Assembly (NCBI RefSeq): GCF_008386495.1
Contig: NZ_VTHJ01000057.1
Span: forward strand, 1-50,430
From: Streptomyces tailanensis
GTDB lineage: Bacteria; Actinomycetota; Actinomycetes; Streptomycetales; Streptomycetaceae
Direction of reading: 5' to 3'
Length of the DNA: 50,430 nt
This document shows, piece after piece, positions 39,429 through 48,241 of this stretch. Every line of letters begins with the position of its first letter. Position 1 is the stretch's first letter. The notes under the pieces are model-generated. The model did no database searches. It was not told where the DNA came from and saw only the letters and a program-made list of their open reading frames with translations. Made by a program: the position numbers and the translations under genes.

Positions 39429-40840
39429 TCGGTGTCGTCGTCCTTCTTCTTCAGATCGGGCTTCTCCGCGGAGCCGCCGGCCGCCTCGCCGAGCATCTTG
39501 TCCAGCTCGGAGAAGTCCAGCTGCTCACGGTGGACGAAGCCGTCCGGGTCGTCCAGGTCGGAGGCCGTGGGCAGCATGTCCGGGTGGGCCCACAGGGCGT
39601 CGCGGCCGTCGACACCGCGCGCGTCCGTGAGGGAGGCCCACAGGCGTGAGGCGTCACGCAGCCGGCGCGGGCGCAGCTCCAGGCCGATCAGCGTGGCGAA
39701 CGTCTGCTCGGCGGGGCCACCCGTGGCGCGGCGGCGGCGCAGGGTCTCGCGCAGCGCGTCCGCGGACGACAGGCGCGGCTTCGCGGCCGCGTGGACCACC
39801 GCGTCCACCCAGCCCTCGACGAGCGCCAGGGCCGTCTCCAGACGGGCCAGCGCGGCCTTCTGCTCCGGGGTGTCCTCCGGCTGGAACATGCCCTGCTGGA
39901 GCGCCTGCTGCAGCTCCTCGGGGTTCTGCGGGTCGAACTGGCCGACCACGTCCTCCAGCTTGGCCGTGTCGACCTTGATCCCGCGCGCGTACCCCTCGAC
40001 CGCGCCGAACAGATGCGAGCGCAGCCACGGCACATGGGCGAAGAGACGCTGGTGGGCGGCCTCGCGCAGGGCCAGATAGAGCCGCACCTCGTCCTTGGCG
40101 ACGCCCAGGTCCTTGCCGAACGCCTCCACGTTCAGCGGCAGCAAGGCGGCCCTCCCGGCCGGGCCCAGCGGCAGGCCGACGTCGGTCGAGCCGACGACCT
40201 CGCCCGCGAGCACGCCTACGGCCTGCCCGATCTGCTGGCCGAACATGGCGCCGCCCATCGACTTCATCATGCCGATCAGCGGGCCGGCCATGGCCTGCAT
40301 CTCCTCCGGCAGGATGTCGCCCATGGCGCCGCCGACCCGCTCGGCGACGGGGTCGACGAGCTCCTTCCAGGCGGGCAGGGTCGCCTCCACCCACTCCGCG
40401 CGGCTCCACGCCACGGCGGAGCCGGCGCCGGACGGCAGCGACGTCGCGTCGTCCAGCCACAGGTCGGCCAGGCGGACGGCCTCCTCGACCGCGGTGCGCT
40501 CGGCGGGACCGACGCTCTCGTCCTTCGTGCCGTCGGCGGTCCCCTGGGAGACCGTCTGGCGGGCGATCTGCTTGGCCATGTCCCAGTTCACCGGGCCGCC
40601 CTCGTACGAGAGCATCTGGCCCAGCTGCTGGAAGGCGGCGCCCAGGTCGCCCGGGTTCATGGAACCGAACATCGCGGCGAACGGATTGTCGGCGCCGGAG
40701 CCGCCGGCCCCGGGGAAAGCGAAGCCGAACGGGTTGGCCGGTCCCTGACCACCACCGCTCTGCTGGTCCTTCTTCTTGCCCTCGTCGCCGTCGTCCGGCT
40801 CCTCCGGCGGAAGGCCGAATCCGAATGGGGTGTCACTCAC
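39425..40840 (-). CDS. DUF2342 / zincin-like metalloprotease family protein
   Basis: A 471-residue protein of the DUF2342 family common in Actinobacteria, often labelled zinc-dependent metalloprotease. The N-terminal 60 residues are Gly/Pro/Lys-rich. The region that should carry HExxH reads LREAAHQRLF (near residue 258), that is Arg in place of the first His, so metal-dependent catalysis is doubtful for this copy. The C-terminus is Lys/Asp-rich. GTG start (VSDTPFGFG). Divergent from the SDR gene across a 190-bp gap in which I see no gene. Confidence 0.85.
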   Translation of the reverse strand: MSDTPFGFGLPPEEPDDGDEGKKKDQQSGGGQGPANPFGFAFPGAGGSGADNPFAAMFGSMNPGDLGAAFQQLGQMLSYEGGPVNWDMAKQIARQTVSQGTADGTKDESVGPAERTAVEEAVRLADLWLDDATSLPSGAGSAVAWSRAEWVEATLPAWKELVDPVAERVGGAMGDILPEEMQAMAGPLIGMMKSMGGAMFGQQIGQAVGVLAGEVVGSTDVGLPLGPAGRAALLPLNVEAFGKDLGVAKDEVRLYLALREAAHQRLFAHVPWLRSHLFGAVEGYARGIKVDTAKLEDVVGQFDPQNPEELQQALQQGMFQPEDTPEQKAALARLETALALVEGWVDAVVHAAAKPRLSSADALRETLRRRRATGGPAEQTFATLIGLELRPRRLRDASRLWASLTDARGVDGRDALWAHPDMLPTASDLDDPDGFVHREQLDFSELDKMLGEAAGGSAEKPDLKKKDDDTE

Positions 40841-41030
40841 GGGATTCCTCGGCTTGTAGGGCCATCGGTTTTCTCCGACGGCACGGCTGCCCGAACACCA
40901 CCCAGCGTAGACACCACGGCGGGTTAAGGCCTCGGTGCTCCGCCGACCGAAGGCCTGCGGCAGGATGGATGCCACCTGGTACGCACGCGTCACCCGCGTT
41001 CGTACTGAAGACAACCGCTGGAGACGCCCG

Positions 41031-42194
41031 GTGAGTTCCCCAGATCCGCAGGTTCGCGCAGCGCGAAACCACTCAGCCCGCCCGTCGCCCGACCACCACC
41101 CCTCAACGACGGCGCTTCGCGCCGGCGCGTCGACTGCCGTACGCGGACCCGTCGTCGCGGTCACCGGCGCCGCGTCCGGCGTGGGTGCGCTGCTCACCGA
41201 GCGGCTCGCCGAGTCCGACGACGTCCGGCAGGTCATCGCCATCGACGAGCGGCGCGGCGAGTGCGCGGCCGCCCAGTGGCACATCCTGGACGTACGGGAC
41301 CCGGCGATCGCCGAGAAGCTGCGCGGGGCGGACGTCGTGGTGCACCTCGCCGTCGACCTCGACCTGGGCACCGACTCGGCGGCGCGCAGCGCGTACAACG
41401 TACGCGGGACGCAGACCGTGCTCACCGCGGCCGCCGCGGCCGGGGTACACCGGGTCGTGCTGTGCACCTCGGCGATGGTCTACGGGGCGCTGCCCGACAA
41501 CGATCTGCCGCTCTCCGAGGACGCCGAGCTGCGGGCGACCGCCGAGGCGACCGGGGTCGGCGACCTGTTGGAGATCGAGCGGCTCGCGCGCCGGGCGCCG
41601 CGCGCCCATCCGGGCCTCAATGTCACCGTCGTACGGCCGGCTGTCCTCGTCGGAGGTACCGACACCGCGCTGACCAGGTACTTCGAGTCGCCTCGGCTGC
41701 TCGTGGTGGCCGGGTCGCGGCCCGCCTGGCAGTTCTGCCACGTCGAGGATCTGTGCGGTGCGCTGGAGTACGCCGTGCTGGAGAAGGTCGACGGGGAGCT
41801 TGCCGTCGGGTGCGAGGGGTGGCTGGAGCAGGAGGAGGTCGAGGAGCTCAGCGGGATCCGGCGGATGGAGCTGCCGTCGGCGGTCGCGCTGGGGGCCGCG
41901 GCTCGGCTGCACCGGATCGGGCTGACGCCTTCGCCGGCGGGGGATCTGGCGTACACGATGTATCCGTGGGTCGTGAGCGGGAGTCGGCTGCATGACGCCG
42001 GGTGGCGGCCGCAGTGGACGAACGAGGAGGTGCTCGCGGAGCTGCTGGAGGAGGTTTCCGGGCGGCACACCGTGGCCGGCCGTCGGTTGGGGCGGAAGGA
42101 CGCGACGGCGGCGGGGGCCGCTGGTGCGACGGTGGCGCTGCTGGGTACGGCGGCGTTGGTGCGGCGGGCGCGGAAGGCTCGGCGGCGGCTGTGA
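41031..42194 (+). CDS. Extended SDR (NAD-dependent epimerase/dehydratase-like)
   Basis: A 387-residue extended SDR. The Rossmann motif is TGAASGVG near residue 47; the expected Tyr-x3-Lys is not evident (SAMVYGALPDND holds the Tyr but no Lys at +4), so it may be non-catalytic or use a variant site. A C-terminal Ala/Gly-rich hydrophobic segment with an Arg-rich end (GAAGATVALLGTAALV, then RRARKARRRL) looks like a membrane anchor. GTG chosen for the GGAG box 8 bases upstream. Upstream of moaE. Confidence 0.83.
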   Translation: MSSPDPQVRAARNHSARPSPDHHPSTTALRAGASTAVRGPVVAVTGAASGVGALLTERLAESDDVRQVIAIDERRGECAAAQWHILDVRDPAIAEKLRGADVVVHLAVDLDLGTDSAARSAYNVRGTQTVLTAAAAAGVHRVVLCTSAMVYGALPDNDLPLSEDAELRATAEATGVGDLLEIERLARRAPRAHPGLNVTVVRPAVLVGGTDTALTRYFESPRLLVVAGSRPAWQFCHVEDLCGALEYAVLEKVDGELAVGCEGWLEQEEVEELSGIRRMELPSAVALGAAARLHRIGLTPSPAGDLAYTMYPWVVSGSRLHDAGWRPQWTNEEVLAELLEEVSGRHTVAGRRLGRKDATAAGAAGATVALLGTAALVRRARKARRRL

Positions 42195-42261
42195 GGCTGC
42201 CGTCCCAGCGGCAGGTTGCCCGCAGCTACGAACGGCTGAGCGGGTGGGGCACGATGGGGGT

Positions 42262-42723
42262 ATGGCAGTGAACAATGATCATCCCGGTGAGCAGGGGACT
42301 GACGATCCCATCAAGCTGATCGGTATCCGGGAGACACCGCTCTCCGTCGATGAGGTGTTCCGGGCGGTCGGGGACGACGCCTCCGGGGGGACCGCGCTCT
42401 TCGTGGGGACCGTGCGGAACCACGACGGGGGCGTCGATGTCGACGCTCTGGGCTATTCGTGTCATCCGACCGCCGATGCGGAGATGCGGCGGATCGCGGA
42501 GAAGGTGGCCGCCGAGTACCCGGTGCGGGCGCTCGCGGCCGTGCATCGGGTGGGCGACCTGAGGGTCGGGGATCTCGCCGTGGTGGTCGCGGTGTCGTGT
42601 CCGCACCGGGGGGAGGCCTTCGAGGCGTGTCGCAGGCTCATCGACGATCTCAAGCACGAGGTGCCCATCTGGAAGCACCAGAAGTTCTCGGATGGCACGG
42701 AGGAGTGGGTTGGGGCCTGTTGA
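42262..42723 (+). CDS. moaE: Molybdopterin synthase catalytic subunit MoaE
   Basis: A 153-residue MoaE. FVGTVRNHDGG is near residue 52, and the catalytic Lys region IWKHQKFSDG places Lys138 and Lys141 near the C-terminus. With thiocarboxylated MoaD it converts cPMP to molybdopterin. No moaD is adjacent, so MoaD must be elsewhere; MoeZ at 8.8 kb is the likely activator of such a carrier. A GGGGGT precedes the ATG. Confidence 0.94.
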   Translation: MAVNNDHPGEQGTDDPIKLIGIRETPLSVDEVFRAVGDDASGGTALFVGTVRNHDGGVDVDALGYSCHPTADAEMRRIAEKVAAEYPVRALAAVHRVGDLRVGDLAVVVAVSCPHRGEAFEACRRLIDDLKHEVPIWKHQKFSDGTEEWVGAC

Positions 42724-42879
42724 GCACCTTCACTGCCCTTCACCATGACCGGAAGGTGCCCCCGCGCCCGCGCGCGTTCCGGTTGCGTAACCCGCCCCCC
42801 AGCGTGAGCGTTGACGAAGCGGACGGATAATCTGCTGATCAGTCAGTTGCGGTCGTGTTGATGGGGTTGGGAGGTCGGC

Positions 42880-43044
42880 ATGGCGGCGCTCGCCTGGTTG
42901 CTGATTCCACTGGTGGCTGCGATCGGTGCCGGACTGTGGGGCGGTTGGGCCGGCCGGAACCGCAAGGCCAGAGAGGACGGCACCGAGCTCGCGGGCTACA
43001 CACGCTTCCGTGAGGCCATGGAGCGGTCCCACACCGGCGGCTAG
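42880..43044 (+). CDS. 54-residue single-pass membrane protein
   Basis: A small protein with one N-terminal transmembrane helix (AALAWLLIPLVAAIGAGLWG) followed by a basic then polar tail (GRNRKAREDGTELAGYTRFR). GGGAGGTC precedes the ATG. Upstream, 42724-42879 has a TAATCT/GATAAT -10-like box at 42826-42833 but no properly spaced -35. Gene order (moaE, this gene, PDZ-Lon protease) and the clean coding pattern support it as real. Function unknown; short membrane proteins beside proteases are sometimes regulators. Confidence 0.75.
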   Translation: MAALAWLLIPLVAAIGAGLWGGWAGRNRKAREDGTELAGYTRFREAMERSHTGG

Positions 43045-43116
43045 GCCGCCCTTCACCGTCGCCCCGGACGGCGGCCCCGACAGTGCACTGACAGGCCTGT
43101 CCCGTACTGTCGTTCC

Positions 43117-44214
43117 ATGCCACGCCGCACCGCGACGATGCTCGCCTCCACCCTGATGCTGATCGCGCTCCTGTGCGCGGGAGTGCTCATTCCCGTGCCG
43201 TATTCGGAGATGTCACCCGGGCCGACGGTGAACACGCTCGGGGACCACGGTGGCGAGCCGGTGCTGCAGATCTCGGGACACAAGACCTACGCGACGAGCG
43301 GCAACCTGAACATGACCACCGTCCGGGTCACGAGCGCCGACTACAAGATGAACCTCGTCGAGGCCGTGTACGGATGGCTGGCACACGACAACAAGGTCGT
43401 GCCCCACGACACGCTGTACCCGGACGGCAAGACCGAGGAGGAGTCGACACAGGAGAACGCCGAGGAGTTCAGCCAGTCCCAGGAGAGCGCCAAGGTCGCC
43501 GCCCTGAAGGAGCTGGACATCCCGGTGAAGTCCTGGGTGATCGTCTCCACCGTCCTCAAGGGCTCCCCGGCCGAGGGCAAGCTGCACGCCGGGGACGTGA
43601 TCAAGTCCGTCGACGGTACGGCGGTCAAGGCGCCCGAGGACGTCGCGACGCTCGTCACCAAGCGCAAACCGGGCGAGGACGTCGACTTCGTCATCGTGCC
43701 CGCCAAGGCGCAGGCCGCCGCCGAGAAGGAGAACAAGACGGCGACCGAGACCGAGAAGGTCACGATCACCACCGCCAAGTCCGACGACACCGGTGAGGAC
43801 CGGGCGATCGTCGGGATCTCCGCCGGGACCGATCACACGTTCCCGTTCACCATCGACATCAAGCTCGCCGACGTGGGCGGCCCGAGCGCCGGACTGATGT
43901 TCGCCCTCGGCATCTACGACAAGCTGACGCCGGGAGACCTCACCGGCGGCAAGTTCGTGGCCGGTACCGGCACGATCGACGACGCGGGCAAGGTCGGCCC
44001 GATCGGCGGCATCGAGATGAAGACGGTCGGCGCGCGCAGCAAGGGCGCCGAGTACTTCCTGACACCCAAGGACAACTGCGCCGCGGCCGCCAAGGACACC
44101 CCCGACGGACTCACCCTCGTCAAGGTGGACACCATCGACGACGCGCTCGGCGCCCTGGAAGACATCCGCTCCGGCGACACCGCCGACCTGCCAAAGTGCA
44201 CCACCGAGGGCTGA
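43117..44214 (+). CDS. Membrane-anchored PDZ and Lon-type (S16) protease, YlbL family
   Basis: A 365-residue protease. An N-terminal hydrophobic segment (residues 8-28) anchors or exports it; a PDZ domain spans about 130-210 (GSPAEGKLHAGDVI); the S16 domain has the Ser-Lys dyad Ser257 (GGPSAGLMF) and Lys302 (GGIEMKTVGA). It probably degrades membrane or envelope proteins outside the cytoplasm. TACTGT lies 6 bases before the ATG without a Shine-Dalgarno, suggesting a leaderless transcript; a perfect ACAGGCCTGT palindrome (43091-43100) just upstream could be an operator. Confidence 0.92.
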   Translation: MPRRTATMLASTLMLIALLCAGVLIPVPYSEMSPGPTVNTLGDHGGEPVLQISGHKTYATSGNLNMTTVRVTSADYKMNLVEAVYGWLAHDNKVVPHDTLYPDGKTEEESTQENAEEFSQSQESAKVAALKELDIPVKSWVIVSTVLKGSPAEGKLHAGDVIKSVDGTAVKAPEDVATLVTKRKPGEDVDFVIVPAKAQAAAEKENKTATETEKVTITTAKSDDTGEDRAIVGISAGTDHTFPFTIDIKLADVGGPSAGLMFALGIYDKLTPGDLTGGKFVAGTGTIDDAGKVGPIGGIEMKTVGARSKGAEYFLTPKDNCAAAAKDTPDGLTLVKVDTIDDALGALEDIRSGDTADLPKCTTEG

Positions 44215-44246
44215 CGCGCACAGCGGGACCGACGTACACGCGCGTG

Positions 44247-44274
44247 TGGGGCGCTCCCTGGAGGGGGCGCCCCA
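44247..44274. terminator. Bidirectional terminator
   Basis: TGGGGCGCTCCC and GGGGGCGCCCCA (one G-T pair) form a 12-bp stem with a TGGA loop between the convergent protease and PPA1309-family genes. Confidence 0.8.
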
Positions 44275-44291
44275 CGTCGTACACGCGAAGA

Positions 44292-44840
44292 TCAGTCCAC
44301 GAACGTCGCCGCCAGCGCCTCCGCCAGCCCCGGCACCAGCTCGGGGCCGGTGAGGACCTCGGTCGGGGAGTCCTTCTCACGCAGGCGGATCGCGGAGTCG
44401 CGGGAGCCGTCGCGGAGCACCGCGACCGTCATACGGACCTCCTGGCGGTCGGGGTGCTGGGCGACCCACGCCGTCAGCTTCTTCTCGCTCAGCCCCTGCG
44501 GAACCGCTGCCTCCGCGGACGGCGGCAGCATCAGCCGCTCCACGGTCAGCGCGCAGCCGGCCACCGCGTCGGGCCAGGCGATGGTGCCGAGGAACTCGTC
44601 CAGCGCCTTGCCGGCGGGGATCTCCTCCTGCTCGATCGGGGTGAGACCGGCGGTCTCGGACTCGTCCTGAAGACCGAGCTGGGCCGCGAGGGCGGGTTCC
44701 TGGGCCTTGAGGCGCGCGGTGTCTACGAGGGCGAAGAGGCGAGCGGGCTGGTCCCAGCCGAGGCCCGAGGCGTACTCGTCGATCTCGAGTACGGCCCGGG
44801 TGAGCGGGTTCGTTGCCATGGGAGTGTTGGACATGGTCAC
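44292..44840 (-). CDS. PPA1309 family protein
   Basis: A 182-residue soluble protein of the actinobacterial PPA1309 family: NPLTRAVLEIDEYASGLGWD at the N-terminus, PDAVAGCALTVERLMLPPSA in the middle and HPDRQEVRMTVAVLRDGSRD later. No catalytic motif is apparent and the function is unknown. GTG 44840 has GAGG at a good distance; ATG 44834 (MSNTPMAT) is an alternative. Divergent from the UPF0182 gene and regularly next to it in Actinobacteria. Confidence 0.87.
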   Translation of the reverse strand: MTMSNTPMATNPLTRAVLEIDEYASGLGWDQPARLFALVDTARLKAQEPALAAQLGLQDESETAGLTPIEQEEIPAGKALDEFLGTIAWPDAVAGCALTVERLMLPPSAEAAVPQGLSEKKLTAWVAQHPDRQEVRMTVAVLRDGSRDSAIRLREKDSPTEVLTGPELVPGLAEALAATFVD

Positions 44841-44985
44841 AATCCTGCCTCGTTCGTTACCGGAAGCGGGAACCGAGTAAAGCGTGAGTAAGTTGCATAG
44901 GTGAGGCCCCTACGATCACGGGGCCCGCTGGCGGGCCCGTAGACGCGGGCCTGACGGATCGACAGCGAACTTTGAGGTGCGCACC

Positions 44986-47952
44986 TTGGCTTTCCAGATG
45001 CCGGACCGCGGCGGAGGCCCGACGGGGCCGCGGATCAGAGTGGGCCGACCGTCCCGACGTGTCCGGACACTGCTCATGACGCTGGGCGTCCTTGCCGTTC
45101 TCGGCATGGCGTTCGTCATGTTCGCGGGGTTCTGGACGGACTGGCTCTGGTACCGGTCGGTGAAGTACTCCTCCGTCTTCACCACCACACTGTGGACGAA
45201 GATCGGACTCTTCGCCGTCTTCGGTCTGCTGATGGCGGCCTCGGTCGGCTTCAACATCTGGCTGGCGCACCGGCTGCGCCCGCCGCTGAGTGCCATGTCG
45301 ATGGAGCAGCAGAGCCTCGACCGGTACCGCATGGGTATCGCGCCCTACAAGAAGTGGCTGCTCCTCGGGATCACCGCCCTGGTGGGCCTGATCGCCGGCG
45401 CCTCCGCCTCCGGGCAGTGGCGTACGTGGCTGATGTGGGTCAACGGGGTGTCGTTCGGCGAGAAGGATCCCCAGTTCGGCCTGGACGTCGCCTTCTACGC
45501 CTTCGACCTGCCCTGGTACCGCTTCCTGCTCGGCTTCGGCTTCGCCGCCGCCGTGCTCTCGGTGATCGCCGCCGCGCTCACGCACTACCTGTACGGCGGT
45601 CTCAGGGTCACCTCCCCGGGCGCGCGTGCCACGGCCGCGGCCACCGGGCACCTGTCGGTGCTCCTCGGTGTCTTCGTCGCCCTGAAGGCGGTCGCGTACT
45701 GGCTCGACCGGTACGGGCTCGCGGTGAAGTCCAGTGACTTCAAGGCGACGGGCAACTGGACGGGCCTCAGGTACGTCGACGCGAACGCGTATCTGCCGGC
45801 CAAGACGATCCTGTTCTGCATCGCCGTCATCTGCGCGCTGCTGTTCTTCGCCACCATCTGGCGGCGCACCTGGCAGCTGCCGGTCATCGGCTTCGGCCTG
45901 ATGGTGCTCTCCGCGATCCTCATCGGCGGGCTGTACCCGGCGATCGTCCAGAAGTTCCAGGTCCAGCCGAACGAGCAGGCCAAGGAAGCGCCGTACGTCG
46001 AGAAGAACCTGGCGGCGACACGTCAGGCCTACGGCATCGACGGCACGGACGTCGAGGAGTACTCGGGCACGAGCGACACCACCAACAAGGCCAAGCTGCG
46101 CGCGGACGCCGACACCACGGCGAGCATCCGCATGCTCGACCCGAACATCGTCTCGCCGACGTTCCAGCAGCTCCAGCAGATGAGGAACTACTACGCGTTC
46201 CCCACGAACCTGGACGTCGACCGGTACAGCGGCGAGGACGGCGCGGAGCAGGACACCGTCATCGGTCTGCGCGAGCTGAACCTCGCGGGTATCCCGAAGA
46301 ACAACTGGATCAACGACCACTTCCGCTACACCCACGGCTACGGCGTGGTCGCCGCCAAGGGCACCGAGGCCACCTCCGGCGGCCGCCCGGTGTTCACGGA
46401 GTCCGACCTGCCGTCCAAGGGCGACCTGGGCAAGTACCAGCAGCGGGTCTACTACGGCGAGAAGACCACCCAGTACTCGATCGTCGGCGGTCCCCAGAAG
46501 GAGATCGACTACTCCGACGACAGCGGTGAGAAGACCACCAGCTACAAGGGCAAGGGCGGGATCAACCTCTCCAACCCGGTCAACCGGGCCGCGTACGCGG
46601 TGGCGTTCAACGAGCCGCAGATCCTGTACTCCGGCGCCATCGGCGACGGTTCGCGGATCCTGTACAACCGCACGCCCAAGGAGCGCGTGGAGGCGGTCGC
46701 CCCCTGGCTGACCATCGACGGTGACGCCTACCCGGCCGTCGTCGACGGCAAGATCCAGTGGATCGTCGACGCGTACACCACCACCAACGGCTACCCGTAC
46801 GCCTCCCGCACCACCCTGGGCGACACGACGGCCGACTCGCTGACCGCGGACAACAGCCAGCGCGCGGTGGTGGCCCAGCAGAACCAGGTCAACTACATCC
46901 GCAACTCGGTGAAGGCGACCGTCGACGCGTACACCGGCCAGGTCGAGCTCTACCAGTGGGACACCCAGGACCCGGTCCTGAAGACCTGGATGAAGGCGTT
47001 CCCCGGCACGGTGGAGCCGAAGACGGCCATCTCGGACTCGCTGCTGGCCCATCTCCGGTACCCGCAGGACCTCTTCAAGGTCCAGCGCGAACTGCTGACC
47101 CGCTACCACGTGAAGGACGCCGAGACGTTCCTCAGCGGCAGCGAGGTGTGGCAGGTCCCGGACGACCCGACCAACACCTCGGGCAACGCGGTCCCGCCGT
47201 ACTACCTGAGCCTGAAGCTGCCGGGCCAGACGGAACAGGCGTTCTCGCTCACCACGACGCTCACGCCGAATGGCCGGGACAACCTCAGCGCCTTCGTGTC
47301 GGTCAACGCCGAGGCGGGCACCAAGGACTACGGCAAGATCAGAGTCCTGAAACTGCCGACCAGCGAACCGATCGACGGACCCAAACAGGTCCAGAGCCAG
47401 TTCAACTCCGAACAGGACATCGCCGAGACCATCAGCCTCCTCAAGAGAGGCGACTCACAGGTCGAGTACGGCAACCTCCTGACGGTCCCGCTCGACGGCG
47501 GACTGCTGTACGTGGAGCCCGTCTACGTACGCGGTGGCGGACTCAAGTACCCGCTGCTGCGCAAGGTCCTGGTGACCTACGGCGGCAACACGGCCTTCGA
47601 GGACACCCTCGACGAAGCGCTCAACAAGGTGTTCGAGACGGAGGGTTCGACCACCGAACCGCCGCCGGACGAGGGCGAAGAGGGCACCGACGAGCCGCCG
47701 GCCACCGGCGACCGGACGGTCCAACAGGCCCTGGAGGACGCCCAGAAGGCCTTCGACGAGGGTCAGCAGGCCCTCAAGGACGGCGACTGGGAGGCGTACG
47801 GCCGGGCCCAGCAGGACCTGGAGGACGCGCTGAAGCGGGCCGAGGAGGCGCAGGCCAACGCCGGTGAGACCGGTGAGACCGGTGACACCGGCGGCTCCGA
47901 AGGCGGCGAGAACAGCGACCAGAGCGGCGAAGAGGGCTCCGGGAGCGGGTGA
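44986..47952 (+). CDS. UPF0182 family large membrane protein
   Basis: A 988-residue UPF0182 protein. About seven transmembrane helices lie in residues 25-330, followed by a large, likely extracytoplasmic domain (about 330-890) and a Glu/Asp/Gly-rich C-terminal tail with a helical segment (RTVQQALEDAQKAFDEGQQA). I choose the TTG 44986 (LAFQMPDRGGG) because GAGGTG sits 8 bases upstream; a GTG at 44977 overlaps that site. Function unknown. A GGGCCCG-CTGG-CGGGCCC hairpin (44921-44938) lies in the leader region after a TACGAT -10-like box. Confidence 0.92.
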   Translation: MAFQMPDRGGGPTGPRIRVGRPSRRVRTLLMTLGVLAVLGMAFVMFAGFWTDWLWYRSVKYSSVFTTTLWTKIGLFAVFGLLMAASVGFNIWLAHRLRPPLSAMSMEQQSLDRYRMGIAPYKKWLLLGITALVGLIAGASASGQWRTWLMWVNGVSFGEKDPQFGLDVAFYAFDLPWYRFLLGFGFAAAVLSVIAAALTHYLYGGLRVTSPGARATAAATGHLSVLLGVFVALKAVAYWLDRYGLAVKSSDFKATGNWTGLRYVDANAYLPAKTILFCIAVICALLFFATIWRRTWQLPVIGFGLMVLSAILIGGLYPAIVQKFQVQPNEQAKEAPYVEKNLAATRQAYGIDGTDVEEYSGTSDTTNKAKLRADADTTASIRMLDPNIVSPTFQQLQQMRNYYAFPTNLDVDRYSGEDGAEQDTVIGLRELNLAGIPKNNWINDHFRYTHGYGVVAAKGTEATSGGRPVFTESDLPSKGDLGKYQQRVYYGEKTTQYSIVGGPQKEIDYSDDSGEKTTSYKGKGGINLSNPVNRAAYAVAFNEPQILYSGAIGDGSRILYNRTPKERVEAVAPWLTIDGDAYPAVVDGKIQWIVDAYTTTNGYPYASRTTLGDTTADSLTADNSQRAVVAQQNQVNYIRNSVKATVDAYTGQVELYQWDTQDPVLKTWMKAFPGTVEPKTAISDSLLAHLRYPQDLFKVQRELLTRYHVKDAETFLSGSEVWQVPDDPTNTSGNAVPPYYLSLKLPGQTEQAFSLTTTLTPNGRDNLSAFVSVNAEAGTKDYGKIRVLKLPTSEPIDGPKQVQSQFNSEQDIAETISLLKRGDSQVEYGNLLTVPLDGGLLYVEPVYVRGGGLKYPLLRKVLVTYGGNTAFEDTLDEALNKVFETEGSTTEPPPDEGEEGTDEPPATGDRTVQQALEDAQKAFDEGQQALKDGDWEAYGRAQQDLEDALKRAEEAQANAGETGETGDTGGSEGGENSDQSGEEGSGSG

Positions 47953-47958
47953 TTCAGA

Positions 47959-48009
47959 GCTCCACCCCGCGCCGTGATACGGTTGCCGAGCAACGGCGCG
48001 GGGTGGAGC
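47959..48009. repeat. 17-bp inverted repeat fusing a hairpin to the tRNA 5' end
   Basis: GCTCCACCCCGCGCCGT (47959-47975) is the exact reverse complement of 47993-48009. The right arm contains the first 13 bases of the initiator tRNA (5' acceptor strand, positions 8-9 and the 5' D-stem) plus 4 leader bases. The 17-base loop holds TACGGT (47978-47983), a candidate -10 for the tRNA. The hairpin begins 7 bases after the UPF0182 stop. Confidence 0.85.
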
Positions 48010-48070
48010 AGCTCGGTAGCTCGCTGGGCTCATAACCCAGAGGTCGCAGGTTCAAATCCTGTCCCCGCTA
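47997..48070 (+). tRNA. Initiator tRNA-fMet (CAT)
   Basis: A 74-base cloverleaf without encoded CCA. The anticodon CAT is at 48031-48033 in loop CTCATAA, with the anticodon stem CTGGG/CCCAG giving the three consecutive G-C pairs of initiators. The first acceptor pair is a C-U mismatch with the rest CGCGGGG/CCCCGCT paired, another initiator hallmark. D-stem GAGC/GCTC and T-arm GCAGG-TTCAAAT-CCTGT are intact. Confidence 0.95.
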
Positions 48071-48078
48071 CTGAAGTT

Positions 48079-48112
48079 GAAGGCCCGGATCCTCCAAAGG
48101 ATCCGGGCCTTC
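48079..48112 (+). terminator. Terminator after the initiator tRNA
   Basis: GAAGGCCCGGATCCT and its exact complement form a 15-bp stem with a CCAA loop, 8 bases after the tRNA. No T-tract. Confidence 0.88.
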
Positions 48113-48241
48113 GACGTGTTGCCGGGAGGCGCGGGGAAATCTGTGTTTGACTTGTCGCTCTGTGGGCATGTCGACAAAACGCTGTAGTGACCTCAATGGC
48201 TGCGGTATACCAGGTGTACCCAGGTTGCAGGTGGTGCGACG

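Noticed and set aside
42811..42833. TTGACG and TAATCT as a promoter before the 54-residue protein
   Set aside because: Spacing is only 11 bases, too short for a -35/-10 pair.
43088..43110. CTGACA and TACTGT as a promoter before the PDZ-Lon gene
   Set aside because: Spacing is 11 bases; only the -10-like box near the ATG is retained as a hint of a leaderless start.
44857..47109. Long minus-strand open frame opposite the UPF0182 gene
   Set aside because: Antisense shadow; no conserved motifs and no ribosome binding site, while UPF0182 is unmistakable.
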